DNA of 64,000 nucleotides, from assembly GCF_044005705.1 (NCBI RefSeq), contig NZ_JBIPKE010000014.1, positions 1 to 64,000 of the forward strand, given 5' to 3'. Each line of letters starts with the position of its first letter. The first letter of the stretch is position 1. The notes under the pieces are model-generated. The model made no database searches, had not been told where the DNA came from, and was given only the letters and a program-made list of their open reading frames with translations. The position numbers and the translations under genes are program-made. Source of the stretch: Marinoscillum luteum (GTDB lineage: Bacteria > Bacteroidota > Bacteroidia > Cytophagales > Cyclobacteriaceae). Below, piece after piece: positions 25,655-33,946 of this stretch.

Positions 25655-26284
25655 TTGCTAAAATATTTCATTTACATATTCTCCTTTTTTTTGACCGTCG
25701 GCGCATTGGTGGCTCAGTCGGATACTCCAGTCAAAAGGAACATCATCCAATTTACCGGAGTGGTCCTTGCACCCGACAGTAACTCTGTGATCCCAGGAGT
25801 ACACGTATACGTACCCACAGCCGGTCGCGGGACTACTACCAACCCATACGGTTTTTTCTCACTCCCTGTTCTGGAAGGAGACAGTCTGGTCTTTAGTGCT
25901 GTAGGGTTTAAGCGTCAATTCTATATTGTGCCTGAGCATAAGGAAAGCACCAGCCTGAAAGTACTCATCACCATGCAAGAAGATGTGACGCTGCTGAGTG
26001 AGGTGGAAGTTTTTCCCTATCCTACAGAAGCCATGTTTAAAGAAGCCATTCTTTCTCTGGAGACGCCCTATCAAAAGCAATATAACAACCTGAACGCCTG
26101 GCTTTCGAGTGACTACATGAGCAGCGCCTATGCTGATCTGCCAGCCAGTCCCAATGCCAACCACCAGTATTATATGCAGATGCAAATGCAGGCCATTCAG
26201 AATAAATATCAGACCCCTCAAAACAACCTGCTCAATCCCTGGGCCTGGTCTAAGTTTATAAACTCCCTCAAAAAGGGAAACTGA
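25655..26284 (+). CDS. Exported protein with carboxypeptidase-like regulatory domain
   Basis: A 209-residue secreted or periplasmic protein. A signal peptide (about 1-20, FFLTVGALVAQS) is followed by a CarboxypepD_reg-like beta-sandwich (about 28-115, VVLAPDSNSVIPGVHVYV then GRGTTTNPYGFFSLPVLEGD). A C-terminal part contains AMFKEAIL and a Gln/Met-rich stretch. The start is TTG. No ATG occurs upstream of the domain, and TTG gives a proper signal peptide. The function is unknown. It is a distant relative of the protein at 53010-53774. Confidence 0.8.
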   Translation: MLKYFIYIFSFFLTVGALVAQSDTPVKRNIIQFTGVVLAPDSNSVIPGVHVYVPTAGRGTTTNPYGFFSLPVLEGDSLVFSAVGFKRQFYIVPEHKESTSLKVLITMQEDVTLLSEVEVFPYPTEAMFKEAILSLETPYQKQYNNLNAWLSSDYMSSAYADLPASPNANHQYYMQMQMQAIQNKYQTPQNNLLNPWAWSKFINSLKKGN

Positions 26285-26301
26285 CAGGCCTTAAAACAAA
26301 A

Positions 26302-26322
26302 TTGCCCGGATGACCCGGGCAA
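26302..26322 (-). terminator. Terminator of the dipeptidase gene
   Basis: An 8-base-pair stem (TTGCCCGG with CCGGGCAA, five-base loop) is followed on the minus strand by TTTTGTTTTAA. It lies between convergent genes. The plus side lacks a T run, so it serves mainly the minus gene. Confidence 0.7.
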
Positions 26323-26352
26323 CTTCTAAATAGTTTAATGGATAATCAGTCA

Positions 26353-27606
26353 TTAAATCCCCTGAATAGACTCAGCTATTTTAATCACTTCATTCCACAC
26401 ACGGAAAGTATTTTTATAGCAGATCTTGGCTATGTCCTCCTCTGTATATCCTCTTTTCAATAATTCATAGATCACATTGGGAAACATCGATACATCTTTG
26501 AGGCCCTTTGGCAGGCTGTCGCCCACGCCATCAAAATCAGAACCAAAGCCCACAAAATCGATGCCTGCGATCTCCACCACATTATCGATGTGATCAGCCA
26601 CGATTTTCACGTCTGCATACACGTCATTGTCCTCTGAGTATTTTTTAGCAAAAGCTTTATAGGCAGAATCACTTCTCGAAAGCCCGGTCTCAGCACGGTA
26701 ATTGGTCATCACAGAATCCATGGCATCATATTTATCCCTGGACTCCTTTGACAGGAATGTTGAGCCAAAGTTGATGTGGATCACCCCACCTTTAGCCGCC
26801 AGGTCTTTGATCATCTGATCGGACATGTTTCTGTGAAATCCAGGTGTGAACTTTCTGCAAGATGAATGCGAAGCAATCAACGGAGCTTTGCTCAGTCTGA
26901 GTGCATCATAGAAAGCACTGTCTGTCACGTGAGAAATGTCCACCATGATGCCCAAGCGATTCATTTCGGCGATTACCTGCTCTCCAAACGGGCTCACACC
27001 ATTCCAGGTGTATGTAGTGTCGTAAGACGAATCACTGATCTGGTTGTCTATAGAGTGGGTAAGCGTGATGTACCGGATTCCCTTGTTGAAGAAATACTCC
27101 ACATTGGCCAGGTCGTCCTCAATAGGTGCGCCATTTTCCATACCCAAAGGCAGGGAAATGAGCCCCTTGTCAAAATTGGCCTGGATATCAGCCGGTGTAT
27201 TGGCCAGGGCAAACTTGTCCGGAAAAGCAGTCGCTACATTTTGTGTCATCTCTATGAGCGAATCCGCAAACGCTTTGGCTCCACCTTTGACATAATAAGA
27301 TGAGGGTATGTAGATCGACATAAAGGGTGCATCCAGCCCGCCTTCTTTGGCCTTCGGGTAGTCAAAGTTGCCCTCTGTCTCCACGGACACGTCTTCCACC
27401 TTTTTCTTGAGCATGAAGCCCTTCACTTCCATGCGATAGGGAAGGTCCACATGGCCATCCACAATAATATTTTGTTTGGCCAATGCTGTCGCATAGGCCA
27501 TGACCTCCTCGTCGGTCATGTCAGCTACGGCCTTTTTAACCTCCGCAGGCTTTGCGCAGGCAAAAGCAAGGAGTGTGAGTAGCAATAATTTGGAGAAATT
27601 CAACAT
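26353..27606 (-). CDS. Membrane dipeptidase (peptidase M19) lipoprotein
   Basis: A 417-residue renal-dipeptidase-type metallopeptidase that hydrolyses dipeptides, often with some D-residue tolerance. A signal peptide ends at a lipobox (AFAC, Cys about 17). The zinc-binding HVD motif (VDGHVDLPYRM), the bridging Glu region (GMENGAPIE), the IDNQISDSS region and SHSSCRKF are all present, so the site looks intact. It stands alone on the minus strand with its own terminator. It is probably exposed to the periplasm. Confidence 0.92.
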   Translation of the reverse strand: MLNFSKLLLLTLLAFACAKPAEVKKAVADMTDEEVMAYATALAKQNIIVDGHVDLPYRMEVKGFMLKKKVEDVSVETEGNFDYPKAKEGGLDAPFMSIYIPSSYYVKGGAKAFADSLIEMTQNVATAFPDKFALANTPADIQANFDKGLISLPLGMENGAPIEDDLANVEYFFNKGIRYITLTHSIDNQISDSSYDTTYTWNGVSPFGEQVIAEMNRLGIMVDISHVTDSAFYDALRLSKAPLIASHSSCRKFTPGFHRNMSDQMIKDLAAKGGVIHINFGSTFLSKESRDKYDAMDSVMTNYRAETGLSRSDSAYKAFAKKYSEDNDVYADVKIVADHIDNVVEIAGIDFVGFGSDFDGVGDSLPKGLKDVSMFPNVIYELLKRGYTEEDIAKICYKNTFRVWNEVIKIAESIQGI

Positions 27607-27683
27607 AGGATGATGTTTGTTTTTTGGTTTATAAAACCCTGATTGAGTTATTTGGGGCTAAAAGTACACAGTCGCAGTATTAA

Positions 27684-27722
27684 ATAAAAAAACCCTCCCG
27701 GATAGCTATCCGGGAGGGTTTT
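27684..27722 (-). terminator. Strong terminator of the lipoprotein gene at 27746
   Basis: A near-perfect palindrome of about 30 bases (AACCCTCCCGGATAGCTATC and its other half, 27691-27720) is flanked by seven A on the plus strand, giving a T run on the minus strand. It lies 24 bases after the stop of the minus-strand gene. Confidence 0.9.
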
Positions 27723-27745
27723 ATGATTCTGTTAAATTCTAGAAA

Positions 27746-28696
27746 TTAGTTAGCCTCTAACTGAGCTAAAATATCTAATTCGATATAGTCATTAGACTCA
27801 AAGCCAGGCTCTATTTCAGAAACAAGGATGAGACCTTTAACTCCATCAACCGTTTCAAAAGCCAATACAGTTCCTTCAGTCAATCCAGTAATTACCCCAT
27901 TTGCATCCAATGTTCCCGCCTCAAACGCAGCATCAATATCAGCATAAGTGGACACTTCATTAAACTGTGAAGCCGTAAGTGTGGTCGTTTTCAATACTGT
28001 TGCATTTTTGGTATTCCAACCTTCCACCTGTGAAGCAAATACAGTCGACTCGAAACCTTTAGGTGAAGCGATGGAAGCGTTTTCAGAATTACCGTAGTAA
28101 TAACCAAAATCAATCAATGGAGAAATTGCCTCAGTAGTTGAGTTCACTTCTGACTTAGAGTACAGTTCTCCAGTGCTCACACTAAAAAAGTTTTCATTTG
28201 TAAAGTCTCCGCTAGGGGCAAGAAGTTTCTTGCTTGCGTAAATTCTCGCCTCAGGAGAGTTAACAACCACCTCGATCTCGGTAGTTGAAGTCTGATCTTT
28301 GTCATCTACTACTTCAAATTCGTAAGTAATTGTAGATCCAACGTCTTCTGCTTCGATCTCAGTAGCACGTGAGTCCGTTACCACGGCCACACCAGCATCT
28401 ACGCTTAGGTCCAGTCGGGTGTACTCAGCCAATTTGGTAGCAGTACCACCATCTTTAGACGCATATACTCTGTATACATTGAATCCACCTTCAGCATTGA
28501 TGCTCACATTGAACACTACCTCATCACCAGGCACCACATTCAACGGGCTGGTAGCGGCTGTCCCATTCACTGTAGTAGCTACAGCAATGGTCGGCACTGC
28601 TGGTGCTGGAGTTTCTTCGTCTCCGCCGCAGCTGTATAAAAAGGCCATTGATGCCACTGCACCGTAAATCATTAGATTTTTAAATACGTTTTTCAT
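27746..28696 (-). CDS. Lipoprotein of unknown function with Ig-like domain
   Basis: A 316-residue protein with a lipobox (YSCGG, Cys about 23) and a Glu/Pro-rich linker. A cadherin/PKD-like beta domain (about 35-150, with an even strand pattern and YEFEVVDDKDQTSTTEIEVVV) is followed by a C-terminal domain of about 160 residues that I do not recognise. It is probably surface-anchored. The start ATG is preceded by a consensus promoter. The protein is Thr/Val/Glu-rich and acidic, as is common for exported proteins of marine Bacteroidota. Confidence 0.7.
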   Translation of the reverse strand: MKNVFKNLMIYGAVASMAFLYSCGGDEETPAPAVPTIAVATTVNGTAATSPLNVVPGDEVVFNVSINAEGGFNVYRVYASKDGGTATKLAEYTRLDLSVDAGVAVVTDSRATEIEAEDVGSTITYEFEVVDDKDQTSTTEIEVVVNSPEARIYASKKLLAPSGDFTNENFFSVSTGELYSKSEVNSTTEAISPLIDFGYYYGNSENASIASPKGFESTVFASQVEGWNTKNATVLKTTTLTASQFNEVSTYADIDAAFEAGTLDANGVITGLTEGTVLAFETVDGVKGLILVSEIEPGFESNDYIELDILAQLEAN

Positions 28697-28752
28697 TTGT
28701 TCAATTTTAAGTTTGAGTTTTTAATTTTAGACGATTACTAGTTAAATCAGGA

Positions 28753-28785
28753 CAAATCTAAGATAGTTTCACTTCATAATTTCAA
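28753..28785 (-). promoter_or_regulatory. Promoter of the lipoprotein gene at 27746
   Basis: On the minus strand TTG (28783-28785) is followed after 22 bases by TAGATTTG (28753-28760), close to the Bacteroidota consensus but with a slightly long spacer. The leader would be about 50 bases. Confidence 0.5.
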
Positions 28786-28998
28786 TAAAACCGCCGGTCA
28801 CCAACAAATACTCGTCGGAATGCTAACCATTCTCTTTCGATAGTGTTTGATCTACCCCTGTGACACTTATTAGAGGAATAACGTTGGAATGATGGTGAAT
28901 ATTGATAAATTCATAGATTCATTGACTTGATGTATTATTTTTAATATTTTACAGGGGTGTTTTAGCGAGAATAAAATCACGTTGTAGAGACAAGTGCA

Positions 28999-29028
28999 TT
29001 GTGATTTTAAAAAAATGTGACATTTTTG
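28999..29028 (+). promoter_or_regulatory. Promoter of the membrane zinc-ribbon gene
   Basis: TTG (28999-29001) is followed after exactly 19 bases by CATTTTTG (29021-29028), which differs from TAnnTTTG at one base. The start codon lies 30 bases further on, giving a short leader. Confidence 0.5.
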
Positions 29029-29058
29029 TATTTTAACCGAATAACCTAAAATTCTACT

Positions 29059-29799
29059 ATGACCGATCCTATATCACCAAGTTTGCTTGAAGCCTGGAAT
29101 ACTTACGGGCAATATCTAGCCTATGCAATAGCTGGTGTTGGTGTTTTGATCTTGTTAGGTCATTACCTGAAATTATTAACCACCACAGATGCTAAATCGA
29201 AATACGATTATATCAATATGCATGAAATCAACCTCCTTTGGTATGGTTTTCTGCTGATTCTGATCGGTGCGTCACTGTATGCAAACACCCTAAGAGCTAA
29301 TACCACCTGGTTGTGGTTCTTTGTTTGGATTTTTGTGACCCTCATGGTCTCCATGATCGTGGGAGTAGTTATCCAAAATGTGTTGAAGTTCTACTATCCT
29401 TTCTTCATCGAAAAGAGGTTGAAAAAATTGAGGTTCACACCAAGAATTTCTCCTGATGGTCGCAAAATGAAGCTGCTGAGTGAAGAGGAAGAGGATGTAT
29501 ATCTGGATGAAGGTATGCAAGCTGAGGAAGACGCCTTTTCAGTGGACTATGATGTGTGGGTAGATGAGGTTTCGGGATATACCAAAATAGAAAAATACAA
29601 TGGTAGACTACACGCACTGCAGTGCTCAGAGTGTAACTACCAGACCCTGAAAATAGACAGAGAAGAAGTGGTGCAAGAGGCCACTACTACTGAAGAGGGC
29701 GAATTGATGAAATATTATACTTGTGGATACTGTGGACACAAAGAGCGTAAGTCATTCAGCATCTCCAAGTTGAGGTCTGAAGAAGAGACTACGGCATAA
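29059..29799 (+). CDS. Membrane protein with C-terminal zinc-ribbon-like domain
   Basis: A 246-residue protein of unknown function. Three hydrophobic segments lie at about residues 15-35, 56-75 and 83-105. The rest is a cytoplasmic-looking acidic region (about 130-175, rich in Glu and Asp) and a C-terminal domain with two CxxC pairs (CSEC near 194 and CGYC near 225) that look like a zinc ribbon. No family is recognised. It has its own promoter and terminator, so it is a single-gene unit. A role in sensing or in binding a partner at the membrane is possible but unsupported. Confidence 0.75.
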   Translation: MTDPISPSLLEAWNTYGQYLAYAIAGVGVLILLGHYLKLLTTTDAKSKYDYINMHEINLLWYGFLLILIGASLYANTLRANTTWLWFFVWIFVTLMVSMIVGVVIQNVLKFYYPFFIEKRLKKLRFTPRISPDGRKMKLLSEEEEDVYLDEGMQAEEDAFSVDYDVWVDEVSGYTKIEKYNGRLHALQCSECNYQTLKIDREEVVQEATTTEEGELMKYYTCGYCGHKERKSFSISKLRSEEETTA

Positions 29800-29818
29800 T
29801 CCAACAATCTTAAGAATC

Positions 29819-29849
29819 AAAGCCCTTTCATCCAGAAAGGGCTTTTTTT
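29819..29849 (+). terminator. Terminator of the membrane zinc-ribbon gene
   Basis: An 11-base-pair stem (AAAGCCCTTTC with GAAAGGGCTTT, loop ATCCA) is followed by a T run, 20 bases after the stop codon. The convergent aldehyde dehydrogenase gene ends just beyond it. Confidence 0.88.
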
Positions 29850-29851
29850 CT

Positions 29852-31279
29852 CTATAGTTTCACGCAGATATTTTGTGGTTCGGTGAAAAACCGCAAAGCC
29901 TCACTTCCCCCTTCGCGCCCGACGCCTGATGATTTCATCCCTCCAAATGGGGTTCTCAGGTCACGGAGCATCCAACAGTTGATCCATATAATTCCGGATT
30001 TGATCTGATGCGCCACCGCATGGGCACGCTTCAGGTTCTCCGTCCAAATCACGGCCGCTAATCCATACGGTGTGGAATTGGCCTTGCTGATCACATCCGC
30101 TTCATCAGAGAATGGCATGAGTGTCACCACCGGCCCAAAAACCTCCTCCTGATTGATCTGACAGTATTCATCCAGCCCCTCGATGACCGTGGGCTCATAA
30201 TAGTAGCCATTCATCAAAGTGATTCGGCTTCCACCCGCCAGCACTTTCCCACCATCTGTTCTGGCTTTGCTCACATAGGAGTCTACTTTTTCTAAATGAT
30301 CGTGGGATACCAATGCGCCAAGATCCACCTCTGTAGCTGGATCACCTACTTTGAGTGCTTTCACCCGCTCCACAAAGGCCGCCTTGAACTGCTCATAAAT
30401 TCCCTTCTGAATAAAAATTCGTGATCCGCAAAGGCAAATCTCCCCCTGGTTGGTAAAAGAACTTTCGACGGTAGTTTGCACCGCTTCTTCAAAGTTGCAG
30501 TCATCGAATACCACTACAGGGTTCTTGCCCCCGAGCTCCAGAGACACTTTCTTGAATTGTCTGGCCGCAGCCTGACCAATGATACGACCTGTCTGAGTGC
30601 CTCCCGTAAAGGAAATGGCTTTTACCTCTGCATGATCTACCAGCAACTGGCCAATCTCAGCTCCCCTGCCATGCAGCACATTCAATACCCCAGGTGGCAA
30701 TCCAGCTTCATTAGCTAGTTGACATAGTAAAAAAGCAGTGTATGGCGTGACTTCTGAGGGCTTGGCGATCACGCAATTTCCGGCGGCCAGCGCCGGTGCT
30801 ATTTTCCAGGTAAATAAATAAAGCGGCAGGTTCCATGGTGAGATACACCCAACCACCCCCAGTGGAGCCCGCCTTGTATAATTGACCGCATGGCCTTCCA
30901 TGACATGAGCTTCGGTAGATTCATTGATGATCGCCGAAGCAAAAAACCGAAAATTGGCTTCTGCCCGGGGGATATCTACCCTCCTGGCCAGAGCAACCGG
31001 TTTGCCATTGTCCTGGCTCTCAGCCCTGGCCAGGGCTTCCAGATTTTCATCTATCAAATCAGCCAGTCTGTGAAGAATTTTGGAGCGCTGGGCCAGCGTC
31101 TTTCGCGACCACTCGTGAAAAGCTCCTGACGCGGCGCTCACCGCCACTTCAAGATCTTTGGCAGATGAGTTGGCAATCTTCGCGAAGACCTCCCCCACAG
31201 CCGGGTTGATGTTGTCCAGGTACTGACCGCTTTTAGGTTTGTGAAACTCGCCACCAATGAAATTATCTATGACTATCAT
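29852..31279 (-). CDS. Aldehyde dehydrogenase (2-aminomuconic/2-hydroxymuconic semialdehyde type)
   Basis: A 475-residue NAD-dependent aldehyde dehydrogenase with the catalytic Glu in SLELGGKNP and Cys in NQGEICLCGSR. The closest recognisable group is 2-hydroxymuconate or 2-aminomuconate semialdehyde dehydrogenase. In the oxidative branch of tryptophan breakdown this enzyme acts after 3-hydroxyanthranilate dioxygenase and ACMS decarboxylase. Its position beside the kynurenine genes supports that role. The two-base gap to the upstream SDR gene indicates co-translation. The exact substrate is inferred from context. Confidence 0.85.
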   Translation of the reverse strand: MIVIDNFIGGEFHKPKSGQYLDNINPAVGEVFAKIANSSAKDLEVAVSAASGAFHEWSRKTLAQRSKILHRLADLIDENLEALARAESQDNGKPVALARRVDIPRAEANFRFFASAIINESTEAHVMEGHAVNYTRRAPLGVVGCISPWNLPLYLFTWKIAPALAAGNCVIAKPSEVTPYTAFLLCQLANEAGLPPGVLNVLHGRGAEIGQLLVDHAEVKAISFTGGTQTGRIIGQAAARQFKKVSLELGGKNPVVVFDDCNFEEAVQTTVESSFTNQGEICLCGSRIFIQKGIYEQFKAAFVERVKALKVGDPATEVDLGALVSHDHLEKVDSYVSKARTDGGKVLAGGSRITLMNGYYYEPTVIEGLDEYCQINQEEVFGPVVTLMPFSDEADVISKANSTPYGLAAVIWTENLKRAHAVAHQIKSGIIWINCWMLRDLRTPFGGMKSSGVGREGGSEALRFFTEPQNICVKL

Positions 31280-31281
31280 AC

Positions 31282-32055
31282 TTATAATGATCCAGTTCGT
31301 CCTCCGTCTACAGGAATGCTCACCCCGGTGATATACGAAGCCTTGTCCGAAGCCAGAAAAGCTGCCAGCGCTCCCAACTCGTCAGGTTGTCCGAACCTGC
31401 CGGCAGGAATACCGCTCCGCATGGCCGCTGCAGTTTGCTCTTCAGAGATGCCTTTTTTCTCAGCTGTATTACTAATAATGGCCTCCAGTCTGGTGGTTTC
31501 CACAGCGCCTGGCAGTATATTATTCACCGTAATCCCATGGGGAGCCACTTCATTCGAGAGGGTCTTGGCCCATGAGGCCATCGCACCACGCGTGGTATTA
31601 CTCACACCAAGCCCCGTAATGGGGATTTTCACGCTGGTGGAAATGACATTGATGAACCTTCCGAAACCTTTTTCTTTCATGGCTGGCAATGCCGCTTGCA
31701 TGAGTTGGTGACTAGCATGCAGGTGCATGCTGAAAGCCCGCTCAAAATCCTCCCAGGTAGCCTCAGAAACCGGACCCGGAGGTGGCCCACCGGTGTTATT
31801 CACCACTATATCCACCTGCTTTTCACGAATGTGCTGGGCCAAGCGATCCACATCTCCCTGCCGGGACAGGTCTGCCACAACGCTGGTATGACCAGTACCT
31901 TTCAGGTTGCTGAGCTGAGCCTGGAGTTCCTCTTCATTGCGGGCTACCAAAATCACTTTTGCACCCTCTGCAGCCAGGGCTTCGGCGATTGCCGCTCCTA
32001 TTCCCTTAGATCCTCCACACACCAGTGCATATTTGCTATTTAGATTCAGGTTCAT
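31282..32055 (-). CDS. SDR family oxidoreductase lacking the YxxxK catalytic pair
   Basis: A 257-residue Rossmann-fold protein of the short-chain dehydrogenase family. The cofactor motif is intact (VCGGSKGIG, residues 12-20), as is NNTGG (86-90). Catalytic Ser139 is kept, but the expected Tyr is Ser152 and the expected Lys is Arg156 (VSNTTRGAM). The protein therefore belongs to an atypical SDR subgroup that may use another mechanism or bind a ligand without redox chemistry. It shares a transcript with the aldehyde dehydrogenase and is divergent from the kynurenine operon, so it probably acts in the same pathway. Confidence 0.85.
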   Translation of the reverse strand: MNLNLNSKYALVCGGSKGIGAAIAEALAAEGAKVILVARNEEELQAQLSNLKGTGHTSVVADLSRQGDVDRLAQHIREKQVDIVVNNTGGPPPGPVSEATWEDFERAFSMHLHASHQLMQAALPAMKEKGFGRFINVISTSVKIPITGLGVSNTTRGAMASWAKTLSNEVAPHGITVNNILPGAVETTRLEAIISNTAEKKGISEEQTAAAMRSGIPAGRFGQPDELGALAAFLASDKASYITGVSIPVDGGRTGSL

Positions 32056-32137
32056 TGTTTTAAAACTTTCTTTAGTGGGTCAGGTATTATTTATAACTTT
32101 TCACCGTCTAAAGTAATTAATAAAAAAACCAAAGGCC

Positions 32138-32668
32138 ATGGCAATTCAAAGACCCTTTAATCTGCAGGAATGGATAGACAATAACCGTGACCTGCTGAAA
32201 CCGCCGGTGGGTAATAAAAACCTCTATGCCGATGCGGGTGATTACATTGTAATGATCGTGGGTGGCCCGAATGCCAGAAAAGACTTTCACTACAATGAAA
32301 CCGAGGAGTTGTTCTTCCAGCTGGAAGGCGACATCATCGTGAAAATACAGGAAGATGGGCAGGCAGTAGATATTCCGATCAAAGCCGGAGAGATGTTCCT
32401 CCTCCCTGCCAAAGTGCCCCATTCGCCCATTCGATCAGAAGGATCTGTCGGGCTGGTCATAGAGCGAAAAAGAAAACCAGAGCACACGGATGGACTGATG
32501 TGGTTTTGTGATGCGTGCAATCACAAGCTACACGACACTTACTTTCATCTGACGAACATCGAAAAGGACTTTCTACCCCGATTCAGAGAGTTTTATAATG
32601 CCGAAGAGAAGAGAACGTGCCCCAATTGTGGAAGCATAATGCAAACTGACCCGAGATTTACAGACTAA
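32138..32668 (+). CDS. nbaC: 3-hydroxyanthranilate 3,4-dioxygenase
   Basis: A 176-residue cupin dioxygenase that opens the ring of 3-hydroxyanthranilate to 2-amino-3-carboxymuconate semialdehyde. The iron ligands His51, Glu57 and His95 fall at the same positions as in the Cupriavidus enzyme, and substrate-binding Arg47 and Arg99 are kept. A second rubredoxin-like metal site is complete (Cys124, Cys127, Cys161, Cys164). It is the first gene of the operon with kynU and kmo. Its stop codon directly abuts the kynU start. Confidence 0.96.
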   Translation: MAIQRPFNLQEWIDNNRDLLKPPVGNKNLYADAGDYIVMIVGGPNARKDFHYNETEELFFQLEGDIIVKIQEDGQAVDIPIKAGEMFLLPAKVPHSPIRSEGSVGLVIERKRKPEHTDGLMWFCDACNHKLHDTYFHLTNIEKDFLPRFREFYNAEEKRTCPNCGSIMQTDPRFTD

Positions 32669-33946
32669 ATGACTTATCAAAACACCCCGGATTTTGCGAA
32701 AACGCAAGATCAAAAAGACCCACTGAGCAGGTTTAGAAAAGAGTATCATATTCCTAAAAAGAATAACAAAGAGGTTATTTATTTCTGTGGGAATTCTCTC
32801 GGGCTACAGCCAAAAAGAACTGAAAGTTTTATCCAAAACGAGCTCCAGTCCTGGAAAGAGCATGGTGTGGAAGGGCACTTTGATGGGGATAGGCCCTGGG
32901 CCGAGTATCACCATTTTTCCAAGAAATCCCTGGCTCGACTGGTGGGTGGCCTGGAAGAAGAGGTGGTCTGCATGAATAACCTGACTACCAATCTGCATTT
33001 GCTATTGGCTTCCTTTTACCAACCTGATGGCAAGCGGGTGAAAGTCATGATTGAAGGTGGGGCGTTCCCCTCGGATCATTATGCCGTGGAGTCTCACATG
33101 GAGCACCTGGGGGTCAGCCCCAAAGAACATTTAATTGTACTCCAACCTGCCGATGGTAAAACATTCAGAACCGAGGAAATCACTGAGGCCATCCTGAAAC
33201 GTGGTGATGAACTGGCCTTGATCCTGTTTCCCGGTGTACAGTATTACTCGGGGCAGTACTTCGATATGAAAGCCATTTCCGAAACCGCCCATCAGGTAGG
33301 AGCCTTTGCGGGATTTGACCTGGCACACGCCATGGGTAACCTGCCTATGAACCTTCATGATGAAAACATTGATTTCGCGGCATGGTGCAGCTATAAATAC
33401 CTCAATTCGGGGCCTGGAGGTGTTTCTGGCATTTTCATTCACCAGCGGCATTGTTCTGATCCGAATTTTCCAAAATTAAAGGGTTGGTGGGGCCACGACC
33501 ATAACACCCGGTTCAACATGGATAACCAGTTTGTGCCCAACCCCGGAGTGGATGCCTGGATGTTGAGCAATAGCAACGTGATCTCCACTGCGGCTCATCA
33601 TGCGTCATTAGAACTATTCGATGAAGCAGGAATGGCAGCACTTCGGAAAAAAAGCCTCTCCCTAACCGGATACCTGGAATACCTCCTGTCTTCAGATGAC
33701 CTCATCAGCAGAAACATTGACATTCTCACCCCGACTGACCCAGAAGCCAGAGGATGTCAGCTCTCGGTATTTATCGCCAAAAATGGAAAACAGATTTACG
33801 ATGGACTGATCGCCCAGGGGGTGATCCTGGACTGGCGGGAACCTAATGTGATCCGAGTGGCGCCCACGCCTATGTACAACACGTTCAGTGAGGTCTACGA
33901 ATTTTGTCAAATACTCAAGGCCCTCGTCATCATTTATGGAGCATAA
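32669..33946 (+). CDS. kynU: Kynureninase
   Basis: A 425-residue PLP enzyme that cleaves kynurenine or 3-hydroxykynurenine to anthranilate or 3-hydroxyanthranilate plus alanine. The PLP lysine is probably Lys243 in CSYKYLNSGPGG. The N-terminal motif FCGNSLGLQPK and the GFDLAHAMGN block are family signatures. It follows nbaC with no gap, and the kmo start lies inside its 3' end. All three steps from kynurenine to the ring-opened product are thus translated together. Confidence 0.96.
   Translation: MTYQNTPDFAKTQDQKDPLSRFRKEYHIPKKNNKEVIYFCGNSLGLQPKRTESFIQNELQSWKEHGVEGHFDGDRPWAEYHHFSKKSLARLVGGLEEEVVCMNNLTTNLHLLLASFYQPDGKRVKVMIEGGAFPSDHYAVESHMEHLGVSPKEHLIVLQPADGKTFRTEEITEAILKRGDELALILFPGVQYYSGQYFDMKAISETAHQVGAFAGFDLAHAMGNLPMNLHDENIDFAAWCSYKYLNSGPGGVSGIFIHQRHCSDPNFPKLKGWWGHDHNTRFNMDNQFVPNPGVDAWMLSNSNVISTAAHHASLELFDEAGMAALRKKSLSLTGYLEYLLSSDDLISRNIDILTPTDPEARGCQLSVFIAKNGKQIYDGLIAQGVILDWREPNVIRVAPTPMYNTFSEVYEFCQILKALVIIYGA

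Larger units (their letters stand above)
28697..29058. other. Divergent intergenic region with two promoters
   Basis: This 362-base gap separates the lipoprotein gene (minus) from the membrane zinc-ribbon gene (plus). It holds a promoter for each at 28753-28785 and 28999-29028. The AT-rich middle part shows no gene, repeat or RNA that I can support. Confidence 0.5.
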
